Shown here one piece after another: positions 39,296 through 49,100 of a DNA stretch of 64,000 nucleotides; positions within the stretch are counted from its first letter, which is position 1, and the number at the start of each line of letters is the position of its first letter. The DNA comes from a virus, in the IMG/VR virus record IMGVR_UViG_3300035199_000417, positions 1-64,000 of that record. One strand, given 5' to 3'. The notes below the pieces were generated by a model. It was given only the letters and a program-made list of their open reading frames with translations, did no database searches and was not told the origin of the DNA. The translations under genes were made by a program, and so were the position numbers.

Positions 39296-41634
39296 TAGCT
39301 TTTGTCCTTTCTAGAACGACTGGTTGTTCTAACTGTTCCCGTGACGGACTCCATGGCCCAGCGGCGGTCGCAGTCTGCGTTTTTAAGTCTAAGTCTGATC
39401 CATGTTCCTGTGACCATGGGGTAGTTGGTGTGCTGCATTCCTTCTGTTTCGTGTCCGTACCATACTCCAGTAAATGCTGGCTCTGTTTTGTTGTTGGCCC
39501 TCTCGGCGCTGGAGCCTGTGTACACCTCGTAGTCAACGTCGCCTGATCCGCTGGCCAATGAAGCGTTCAACTTCATCAGCTTGGCCTCCATGCCCTCTTC
39601 CGCTATCTGCGCGAAGAGGTCAACGTGGCTGTCAAACCCCGTGCCGTCTCGCTGGTCGCCTTTGGTTGCATCGTATGTTGAATCGTCCTGAGCCAAGCGG
39701 TGGTCGGGGTGTCTGATATATCCGTCTCTGCATCCGAATAGCGTCCACGATGTCGCGGCTGAGTAGCCCCTTCTCTGGTGGGCTATCCTCGGCTCGAAAT
39801 CAGTGCTGGGGAACGTCTGCTCAAAGAAGGCAACGTCGAATTGGTCACCCTTGAACGTGGTCTTCATGTCTACCCAGTAGTGCGTCTTTGCGTCGGTGGT
39901 GGCAGACCTGAGAATGTAGAAGCCCCTCCCGTGAACGTCGGCTTCAAGAACAATGTCGTCCGCTTCATTAAGTAAGTCGTCTGGAATTTTTTCTCTGGAC
40001 AGGGATATCGGCGGCGAGCCGCATTGGCCCTGCATTAGGTAGAGACCGTCGTGGCTGAGAAAAACCATGCGATGTCTCTCAAGAAAACACCACGCATGTG
40101 GGCCGACAATTCCGATGTTTGAGTCCAGCTTCGTTAACACGCCGCCCATGGCGGGGTCTCCTCGACACACCCAGGTCGAGTTTTCAGTGAACACCACTAA
40201 GCAGCTATCTGCCCAATCAACGATGCCCGTGACAGGTTCGCTTAACAGACCGGCCTCGGCTGTCGTGAAGATGATGGGCCTGCCCAGGTCTTGAACATCG
40301 TCGGTTAGTTGCCAGTCGCGAGGGTCACCTTGGCGGCTCATGCGAACAACATGCGGAGACGAAGAGTCAACCATGACCATTCGTGATCGCCAGTTGACTA
40401 GAACCTTAGAACCTAGCGGCACAAAACCGTGTCCAGGCTTCGCCTTCCATTGGATTACGTCTCCGCTTCCGTCTGGGTCGATAACCTTGGGGGCTCTCTG
40501 CACGTTGTATGCTACCGTGCTAGCACCGTCGTCGATGTCAATCGCGTAGGTTAAGTCCAGCGTGCTTGCTCCAACGGCCTCGATAGGAACATTCATCACG
40601 GTGATCGGCCCTGGCCCGCCCTTGGTTGTCTCAGTGTAAGTGATCGTGATGTCTGCTGGAGCGGATGTCGCAAGGGTGTTGGTATACGTTGAAAGCATCG
40701 GCACATCTATGCCTTCTAGGTCGTTTATGAATTTAACATCCATAGTCGTGCCACTGGACAATACATCGCTACCAGAACCGTATGTGCCACCGCCAAGGCT
40801 AACCACACAATTGCCCTTTCCTATACCAGGGAGGCCACATAGCTGAAAGCCGATAGCCTCCGCTGTATCCGTCACCGCAATGGCTTTACTTCTCCTGCCC
40901 CAGTAACCGGAGAATCTTCGCTGGTATGCCCACATGCTGTACTTGGGATCAACTTGAGGCGTGACAACTTGCTGGCGGGGGCCGAAAGAGAAACTAACAG
41001 TTCCACTGGCCGGTACGCCACTCAGGGTGACACGCTGTATCTCCTGCACAGGGGTTCCCTGTGTCTGAATCATTAGGGCGTGTTTTTCTACGTCAACCAG
41101 TGGGGGAATACCAGAAGTGAAACCGGCCCCAGCGGACTTGGTCACCCTACTGCCAGCACTACCCTTGCTGGTGGCCGATAGGTCGGTTCCCGTAATTACG
41201 GGTGTTCCCCAGTCGGCAATGTATAGCTTGCCCGCAAACTCAGCCGCCATCAGGAGAACGTCGTCTGCGATGATACCGGCAGGGACTGCGCCGCCTGTTA
41301 TCTTACTTAGAGTGGTAACCCCAGTGCCAGAATCCGTTGCCCCCCACCACACCTCTCCGTTAGCGCCAGCAACTACCTTCTCAGTGATGGTGACGCCTGG
41401 AGTGTTGACGTAGCGGAATGACGACAACAGATTGATGTCGTAGCTTCCTCCTGCAATTTGTGGGGTATAGCCGTCCTTGACGAATGCGGGGCGGGAGCCG
41501 CCTCGCTCTCGCTGCTGGAGTGTATCGTCCGAACGGACGTTAGATGCGGAGGGGGTCGTTAACTCTGGCTGTGCCCCGTGCGGGAGACGCTTGTTGATGC
41601 CCTGTGTTGGAAATGAAAATGTTACTTCTCTCAT
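39295..41634 (-). CDS. tail nozzle / packaged-DNA-stabilisation-like protein (779 aa)
   Basis: A 779-residue beta-rich protein. The N-terminus (REVTFSFPTQGINKRLPHGAQPELT) and the later stretches VWWGATDSGTG, ITGIVDW...DSCLVVFTENSTWVCRG-type and GLYLMQGQ resemble the beta-propeller proteins at the distal tail of podoviruses (T7 gp12-like or P22 gp10-like). Typical features are a VD-x-R-x-MVMVDS strand and repeated short blades. It lies between small decoration genes and internal virion proteins, the usual place. The conserved lead-in PTQGINKRLP is characteristic of similar proteins in environmental phages. Confidence 0.65.
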   Translation of the reverse strand: MREVTFSFPTQGINKRLPHGAQPELTTPSASNVRSDDTLQQRERGGSRPAFVKDGYTPQIAGGSYDINLLSSFRYVNTPGVTITEKVVAGANGEVWWGATDSGTGVTTLSKITGGAVPAGIIADDVLLMAAEFAGKLYIADWGTPVITGTDLSATSKGSAGSRVTKSAGAGFTSGIPPLVDVEKHALMIQTQGTPVQEIQRVTLSGVPASGTVSFSFGPRQQVVTPQVDPKYSMWAYQRRFSGYWGRRSKAIAVTDTAEAIGFQLCGLPGIGKGNCVVSLGGGTYGSGSDVLSSGTTMDVKFINDLEGIDVPMLSTYTNTLATSAPADITITYTETTKGGPGPITVMNVPIEAVGASTLDLTYAIDIDDGASTVAYNVQRAPKVIDPDGSGDVIQWKAKPGHGFVPLGSKVLVNWRSRMVMVDSSSPHVVRMSRQGDPRDWQLTDDVQDLGRPIIFTTAEAGLLSEPVTGIVDWADSCLVVFTENSTWVCRGDPAMGGVLTKLDSNIGIVGPHAWCFLERHRMVFLSHDGLYLMQGQCGSPPISLSREKIPDDLLNEADDIVLEADVHGRGFYILRSATTDAKTHYWVDMKTTFKGDQFDVAFFEQTFPSTDFEPRIAHQRRGYSAATSWTLFGCRDGYIRHPDHRLAQDDSTYDATKGDQRDGTGFDSHVDLFAQIAEEGMEAKLMKLNASLASGSGDVDYEVYTGSSAERANNKTEPAFTGVWYGHETEGMQHTNYPMVTGTWIRLRLKNADCDRRWAMESVTGTVRTTSRSRKDKS

Positions 41635-41637
41635 GCT

Positions 41638-41967
41638 TCACGTTCCGACCCTGTCTAGCTTTTTCTCGACCTCCTCCAGCTTCTGGTAGATGACCTCCTG
41701 TTGGATGAGCATCCGCTCTACATCAACACGAAGAGCCTGGATGTCCTTGCCGCTGTCCTTAATGGCACTAGATAAGGAAGTCAGACCATCTAGCCTGAGC
41801 ATAATCAAGCGGCGATCCGCGACGTATGGAGACTCGTCGCGGATCGCTTCGCTTACGTCGTCACGGGTAGCCGCTGCCATGGCGGTGTATGTCAGAAACA
41901 CCATCCATGACACTAGCCCTGTAATCGTCAACCAGACGATCCTATCCTTCAGGCTACTGAAGTCCAT
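41638..41967 (-). CDS. small membrane protein with coiled coil (109 aa)
   Basis: The start at 41967 is fixed by GGAG six bases upstream; an in-frame TTG precedes it. One hydrophobic segment lies near residues 12-32 (WLTITGLVSWMVFLTYTAM), followed by a charged region and a C-terminal coiled coil (RMLIQQEVIYQKLEEVEKKLD). Type II membrane topology with a coiled tail is seen in phage holin partners and spanin-like proteins, so a lysis role is possible. The gene sits amid decoration and tail genes. Confidence 0.65.
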   Translation of the reverse strand: MDFSSLKDRIVWLTITGLVSWMVFLTYTAMAAATRDDVSEAIRDESPYVADRRLIMLRLDGLTSLSSAIKDSGKDIQALRVDVERMLIQQEVIYQKLEEVEKKLDRVGT

Positions 41968-41985
41968 TTCAGTCTCCAAAGGATA

Positions 41986-42363
41986 TTACGCCACTGCTGG
42001 GCCATCAGCCTCGGGATACGGGCCGAAGATGCGCCAGCAATAATCACCACTGGAATCTGGGTCTGGAACCGAGACCAGTAGTACCGTTTCGCCACCAACA
42101 CGAAACTGAACTACGTTATCGTTGTTTTGATTAAAATCCGTGGTGGCAGTAACGTCCAAGTTCGCAACATGCGTCTTGTACGTCAGTACGAGAAAGATAC
42201 CAGATTGCACTGGGTCAGCGAGCGTTCGGCCCGCATCAGCCGCTACGCTAACCAACTCGACAACCGCAGGATTGCGGTCGATTGAGATTGTACCGCCAGA
42301 ACCTGGGTCTTCCACCGTGGTGTCTGCGAGATAGTTGTCAGTTAAAGCTCTATGGCCTGACAT
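41986..42363 (-). CDS. small beta-rich virion protein (125 aa)
   Basis: A 125-residue protein predicted all-beta: segments AVVELVSVAADAGRTL, GIFLVLTYKTHVAN and VQFRVGGETVLLVSVPD. Composition and size match the neighbouring small structural proteins, which are probably decoration or tail accessory subunits. It ends with a Pro-rich tail. No family is certain. Confidence 0.65.
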   Translation of the reverse strand: MSGHRALTDNYLADTTVEDPGSGGTISIDRNPAVVELVSVAADAGRTLADPVQSGIFLVLTYKTHVANLDVTATTDFNQNNDNVVQFRVGGETVLLVSVPDPDSSGDYCWRIFGPYPEADGPAVA

Positions 42364-42396
42364 AATTTTCCTCCATGAAAATAAAGAGTTAGTGTG

Positions 42397-42792
42397 TTAT
42401 TCGGAACTGGCGTCTTCCTGATAGCCAGTTACTGTTATTGTTAACGATCCTGCACTTGGAAGGGCTTCGCTGCTAAATGTAAGGTCTTCATCCTTTGCAC
42501 CGTATCCAATGATCCCCTGGCCGTTGCCAATTACGATAGTGCCGCTAGTGACACCTGGACCGTCAAAGGCAACAGAGCTAGAACTGCCAGTAGCACCGGC
42601 AACTGTTATTGTTCCAAAACCCACCTTGATATCTATGCCAGCACTAACCTCTAAGGTTATCCGCAGCGAGGTGAGAACAACTCTACTCCCGCCCTGTGGA
42701 TCGAAGAGTACGGTGCTGGACTGGGCATCGCCACTCGTATAAAGGACGCGATACGTCCGCATAAATGTTGCGGCTGGGAGGTTATAGTGCAT
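42397..42792 (-). CDS. small beta-rich virion protein (131 aa)
   Basis: A 131-residue beta-rich product with VVLTSLRITLEVSAGIDIKVGFG and a Ser/Gly-rich middle; the end reads SLTITVTGYQED. It is flanked by two similar-sized beta proteins with short gaps. It may be a decoration or fibre-associated protein; the leading YNLPAATFMRTYRVLYTS is typical of phage virion proteins annotated hypothetical. Confidence 0.65.
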   Translation of the reverse strand: MHYNLPAATFMRTYRVLYTSGDAQSSTVLFDPQGGSRVVLTSLRITLEVSAGIDIKVGFGTITVAGATGSSSSVAFDGPGVTSGTIVIGNGQGIIGYGAKDEDLTFSSEALPSAGSLTITVTGYQEDASSE

Positions 42793-42802
42793 GGTAGATT
42801 CC

Positions 42803-43168
42803 TTATGCCTCTATGAGCAGGTATTCGATGATGACATTGCCGGTGTTAGCGATCACGAATGGCGCGGTGGCATCGGCGGCGAAGCGGAACAGAGCGAACT
42901 CGCCAGCATTGATCCTGATGAGATCGGCTACCCCTGTGGCCTGCCGAACCTCGACGTAGTTGGTTGAATCGAGGTTCTTAATCAGACAGAGACCGGGGGT
43001 TCCAGCGTCGAGCATGCCGAGTGCCTCTTCGCCAGTGCCGACAGTCTGGGTTCTGTGGGTGATGTCCCCACCAGACATATCAATAGAGAGGCCAACCTTT
43101 GCTAACTTGTCGGTGACGCCGTCCTTGGTTACCTGTAGAGAGCCGCTAACAGTAATTTCTTCGGCCAT
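42803..43168 (-). CDS. small virion protein with a KNLDSTNYVEV motif (121 aa)
   Basis: A 121-residue beta protein containing LIKNLDSTNYVEV, then RINAGEFALFRF. This pattern, a strand with a conserved N-x-D-x-T-N and a later AGE-x-x-L-F turn, is repeated in the protein at 17135-17581 and is common in phage head or tail decoration proteins. It directly follows the nine-unit adaptor-like gene. Confidence 0.7.
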   Translation of the reverse strand: MAEEITVSGSLQVTKDGVTDKLAKVGLSIDMSGGDITHRTQTVGTGEEALGMLDAGTPGLCLIKNLDSTNYVEVRQATGVADLIRINAGEFALFRFAADATAPFVIANTGNVIIEYLLIEA

Positions 43169-43182
43169 CCTTGGCCTCCTTT

Positions 43183-46100
43183 TTATGGTGAGTATCCTGT
43201 GTAGGTGACAAGATTAAGATCGGCGTCGTGAATGTCGTTGATAAACTGGTCACTCGGCCTGTCCGATCCGTCGTAATCCCGACCAAGTGTGTCCGGGCTG
43301 GATAGTTGTCTGTCATAGCTAATAGATGCCTGAAGACACTGCATGTACGGCATCTCATGCGGGCTTCGAGGCATCTTCATAAATAGATCGGCAGACATGA
43401 GGCAAGCCTCTAACAGCGTCTGCGTATGGGGCTGCCCCCCTAATGGGTGTTCCTGGTCCTGAACGATAAATCTGGGGTTCGTTTCATACCGATAGTGTAA
43501 CGTGTAAGCCTGATCTGGCACAGGATATAGAAGGATTTCATATCGAGTTCCAGAAAATTCCCCACCAATTATGGGTCGAATCGCAAAATACCGAGTTCTT
43601 CCGGTGTGGTCACCGGCCTGTCGTAGCTGCTCGATCTGTGATTCAGATATCTCCTCGACGTGTGGATAGAGAACCGCAGAGCCAGGGGCGAAGTGCATGG
43701 GGCCATTGAAGGTTCCGAAATCGTCAGGCAGATCGTAAGCGTATGTGTCAGCAATACATTTGAATGTTTGCTTCGGATACAAAAAGCTCCAGCGGTGCAT
43801 CTCCCTTTCGTTGGGGAGAACCATCGGGTAATAGAACCTTCTCAGGCCGTCCATGACCGCTTGTTCAATCTGGGACTTCTCGTCATGTGTCCAGCCTCCT
43901 GGGTTGGGCTTTGAATACATAGCGTGGCCAACACGTCTCAGCAGCCCCTTACGGTTTAAGGTCAGGTCTTCCGGGGTATCCTCGATGGGCCATATTTTCG
44001 CGGCGTACAAACCGGATGCCGCGCCCAGGGCGGCGTCACCAAACTTGCTGTCCCGATTGATTGAAGCTGCTAGGCATCTCTGAAATTCCGCTTCGTGGGG
44101 CCCGGTTTTATCCAGGAACCGATCCGCAGCCCACAGGCATGATTCCAAAATCGTTGTCGAGTGTAGCCGAGAGCCGTATGGGTAGGCGTTCTCATCATTG
44201 ATAAAGCCTGGAATAACGTCGTACTGATACCTTAGCGTGTGGGCGGCAGTGGGTTTGGGATAGAAAACAATCTCGTAAATCTGTTGGAACCCTGCACTGA
44301 CGACCTTGGGCCTGATGGCACAATACGATGGCTCCGTAGCGGTTTGGGCCAGGGTACTCCTGAGACTCCTCAAGTCCTCCTCTGTCACTAACTTGATTGG
44401 AGCCTGGGTTCCTGAATCAAATGTGATTGTATCGGATACCAGACCGCCAAAATCCACAGGTAGATCATACGTGTCAGTGTTGGCGGCTGTTACCAAGGAA
44501 GCGTTCGGACTCAGAAAACTCCAAGAGTGCCCTTCGGCTCCCTTTACCGGCGTATACCAATAGAAGTTAGTCAAGCCGGTAATCAATATCTGTTCTAAGC
44601 GGCTCGTCTCGTCGTGGCTCCAGGAGCCAGAATTGGGCTTGCCGAAAACATGGTGACCAAGTCGCTTCAGCAAGCCAGCCCTGTCAAACGCAAGATCACT
44701 GATCGGGTCTTCTATGGGCCAAACCCTGCCACTGTCCCCATCAGAAAGCGAGATATCCCTCTGGATAGAAGCAGCTAGGTTTTTTTGAAACTCCGCTTCG
44801 TGGATTCCGGTCTCTCCGAGCATTTTGTCGGAGGCGGCAAGACAGGACTCCAAAATCGTAATTGAGTGGAGCCGAGAGCCACGGGGGAAGGTGTCACTCT
44901 CGTTAATAAACCCCGGAATAACATCATATTCATATTTAAGAGTGTGTCCCGCCGTTGGGCTCGGGTAGAAGGAGACCTCATAAATCTGTTGAAAGCCTTC
45001 GCTGGGCTCCTTGAGTCTGATGGAACAATACGATGGCTCCGCAGCCGTCTGGGCCAGCGTCCCCTTAAGAGTCCGCAGTTCCCTCTCCGTCACTAATTTA
45101 ACGGGGGCCTGGGTTCCTGAAGTGAAGGTAAACCCGTCTAGCCTTAGCCCCCCAAAATCTGATGGGAGATCGTAGGTAGATGTGCTGGCAACAATTGACA
45201 ACGAGGCGCTGGGCCGCAAAAAGCTCCAGGAATGGGACGGGCCACCTTCGGGAGAAGTGTACCAATAAAAGTTATTGAGCCCAGTCGCCAGGGCTAGGTC
45301 TACCCGTCTCTTTTCGTCGTGACTCCACGATCCTGGATTGGGTTTATTAAAAAGCCGGTCTCCCAACCTCTGCTGAAGGTCCGCCCTATTAAGGCTTAAC
45401 CCCGTGTCAACGGGCTTTATGGGCCAAATATGGGAATCCCCCCCGGTGGGAAGGGCCACGTCCCTCTGAATGGAGGCTATTAGGTGCTTCCGAAACTCCG
45501 CTTCATGGGCCCCAGATTCTCCCAGAATCTTTTCGGATGCCGCCAGACAGGCTTCTAAAATGGTGATCGAATGAAGCCTGGAACCGCGAGGAAATCTATC
45601 CTGTTTATCTATGAAATCTGGAATAACGTCGTATTCATATTTCAAGGTATGAGCGGCAGTAGGGCTCGGGTAAAAAGACACCTCGTAAATCTGCTGGAAT
45701 CCTGCACTGGGCTCCTTGAGCCGAATCGAGCAGTACGAAGGCTCATTGGCCGACTGGGACAAGGTGCCCCTGAGTGTTCTCAGTTCCTCTTCGGTCACCA
45801 GCTTGATAGGTGCCTGGGCACCGGATTCAAACGTAAAGCCCCCCAGACGCAAGCCGCCGAAGTCGGTGGGCAAGTCATAGGTGGAAGTATCGGCAGCAAC
45901 TGACAACGAGGCGGAGGGGCGCAGAAAACTCCAGGTATGGGCCTCGGCCCCTTCCGGGGGTGTGTACCAGTAGAAGTCATTGAGCCCGGTTGCCAGGGCT
46001 AGGTCTACCTGTTTCCTTTCGTCGTGGCTCCACGATCCTGGATTGGGAAGATCGAACATCTGCTGGCCGATCCTCTGGAGCAGACCGTCCCGGTCTATGC

Positions 46101-49100
46101 CTAGTGTCTCTGTGTCGGGCCCTATCGGCCAGATACCGGCGGCACCCGTGTCCCCCTCTGAAAACTTCTTGTCGCGGAGGATTGATGAGACCAGACATTT
46201 CTGAAATTCCGCTTCGTGTGTGCCCTTCTCGCCAAGAAACTCGTCAGCGGAAAACAGACACGCTTCTAGGATCGTTGTCGAATGCAGACGCGATCCGTAT
46301 GGATAAATGTTTGAACTATCAATGAAATTAGGAATTATGCTGTAGCGATACCGCAGCGTATGGCTGGCAGTTGGCTCTGGATAGAAGATTGCCTGATACA
46401 CCTGTTCAGAGCCCGCGCTTGTGACTTTCGGCCTAATTGCACAGTAGGACGGAGCGGTAGCGGTCTGGGCCAGCGTCCCGCGAAGAGTCTGAAGTTCACT
46501 CTCAGAAACCACTCTGATGGGGGCCTGGGTTCCTGAATCAAACGTGAACTCTTTGGAATGGAGACCACCAAAATCCGCAGGTAGGTCATAAGCCGATGCA
46601 CCGGACACGATAGATAGATTCTTACTCGGATTCAGAAAACTCCAGTCGTGTTCCCCTGTCCCTTCGGTGGGAGTAAACCAATAAAATCTACTCAGCCCCG
46701 CAACCATAATTTGATCCAGGCGGCGCTGCTCGTCGTGGCTCCAAGAACCTGGATTGGGCTTGTCAAAAACATGATGGCCCAATCGCTGAAGCAGACTGTC
46801 CCGATCAAAAGTTAGGCTTGTACGGGCATCCTCTATCGGCCATGCGCGGCTGGTCCTGGCTATGGACAAAAACTTCTGGTCGCGGCGGATAGAAGCGACT
46901 AGGCACTTCTGAAACTCCGCCTCATGGTTAACCGGCCCCTCAAGACCAAGCTCGCGTTGAGCGGAGGCGAGGCATGATTCCAGGATCGCCATCGAGTACA
47001 TCCGCGAGCCTAGAGGATAGACGTTGTCGTTGTCTATGAAGCCAGGGATAACTGAATAGCGGTACTTCAGAGTGTGGGCAGCGGTCGGCTTAGGATAGAA
47101 AACAACCTCATGGACTTGCTCGAAGCCCTCGCTAACGGCCTTCGGCCTGATAGCGCAGTACGATGGCTCGGAAGCCGTCTGTGCGAGAGTCCCCCTGATG
47201 GCACGAAGCTCCTCCTCGGACACTAACTTAACGGGGGCCTCTGTGCCAGAATCGAATGTGAACTCTCCAGACTCCAAGCCGCCAAAGTCCACGGGCAGAT
47301 CGTAAGTGTCGGTGCTGGCTAATAGCGACAGCTTCGCAGCGGGCTTCAGAAAACTCCACGAATGCGATTCGTCAGACCCTTCTGGCGACGTGTACCAATA
47401 GAAATTACTGAGACCATTAACTAATATCTGCTCAACTATGCTTTTCTCGTCGTGCGTCCAGGAACCGGGGCTTGGCTTATCAAAGGCAAGCGACCCGATG
47501 CGTTGTCTCAGTCTAAACCTGTCCAGAGTTAAGCCAGTGGGCATCTCGTCCATTGGCCAGATGTGGGCGCGGTTCCCCTCATCAGAAAGTCCTCGGTCTC
47601 GGTAAATTGAGGCCACTAGGGCTTTCTGAAACTCTGCCTCCTGGGGGCCGGGGGCTCCAGCAATCTGGTCGGCTGCTGCCAGACACGCTGCCAGGATAGT
47701 TGCGGAATGCAGGCGAGAGCCATACGGGAAGACATCCGTGTCATCTATTAGCCCCGGAATGACGCTATAGCGGTATCTCAGCGTATTGGCAGCGGTAGGC
47801 GACGGGTAGAAGACTGCCTCGTAAAACTGTTCAAACCCATCAACGGTAACCTTCGGCCTAATGGCACAATACTGGGGCTCCGTAGCAGTCTGAGCGAGGG
47901 TACTCTGGATAGTCCTTAGCTCTTCTTCGGTAACCAGCTTTACAGGTGTTTTATTCCCGGTCTCAAATGTAAAGCCGTTCGAATAAATACCACCAAAGTC
48001 AGCGGGGAGAGCGTATGTGTCCGTGTTGGCAATTAACTCACAGTATGCGGTGGGTTTTAGAAAGCTCCACGAATGCTGTTCGCCTCCCTCTGGCGGCGTG
48101 TGCCAATAAAATGAACTCAAGCCAGCAACCAGGGCCTGTTCTACTTTCCGCGACTCGTCGTGACTCCAAGAGCCTGGGTTGGGCTTAGTAAAAAGTCTCT
48201 CGCCAATCCTCTGCCGAAGGTCTAGTCTGTTGAGGCTTAGTCCCGTGTCGTCAGGCTTTGTGGGCCAAATGTGTTCAGTCTCCCCAGTAGGGATACCACC
48301 ATCCCTCCGAATGGACGCCATTAGTTTCTTCTGAAACTCCGCTTCGTGCGCCCCAGGTTCTCCACCACTCCGTTCGCCTGCTGCTAGGCAGGATTCTAAA
48401 ATGGTATCTGAGTGAACCCTGGAGCCGCGAGGGTATATGTCCTGCTCATCTATAAACCCCGGAATAACATCGTATTCGTATTTCAGGGTATGAGCGGCAG
48501 TAGGGCTCGGATAGAAAGACGCTTCATAGATTTGTTGAAAGCCCTCACTCTGCTCCTTGAGCCTGATCGAGCAATATGAGGGTTCAGTTGCAGATTCAGC
48601 CAGAGTGCCCCTAAGCGTTCTCAGTTCTCCCTCTGATACCAACTTAATGGGGGCCTGTGTCCCAGATTCAAACGTGAATCCCCCTAGACGCAGGCCACCG
48701 AAGTCTACTGGCAAGTCATAGGTAGACGTGTTGGCAACAAGCGACAACGAAGCGGATGGCCTCAGAAAACTCCAGGTGTGGGTCTCTCCGCCCTCTGGTG
48801 GCGTGTACCAGTAAAATGAAGACAAACCAGCAACCAGAACCCGCTCTACTTCCTTGGTTTCGTCGTGACTCCATGAGCCTGGATTGGGCTTGTTAAAAAG
48901 CTGGTTACCAAGTCTCTGCCGAAGGTCTGACCGATCAAGGGTTAAGTCATCCTGCGGGTCTTCAATCGGCCAGATGTTAGCGCCTTCGGCCCCGTCCGAA
49001 AACTCCTGGTCTCGACTGATCGAGGAAGCGAGACACCTCTCAAACTCGGCCTGATGATTGACGCCTCCTTCCTCCTCTGTCTCTAAGAACTTGCGTTGGG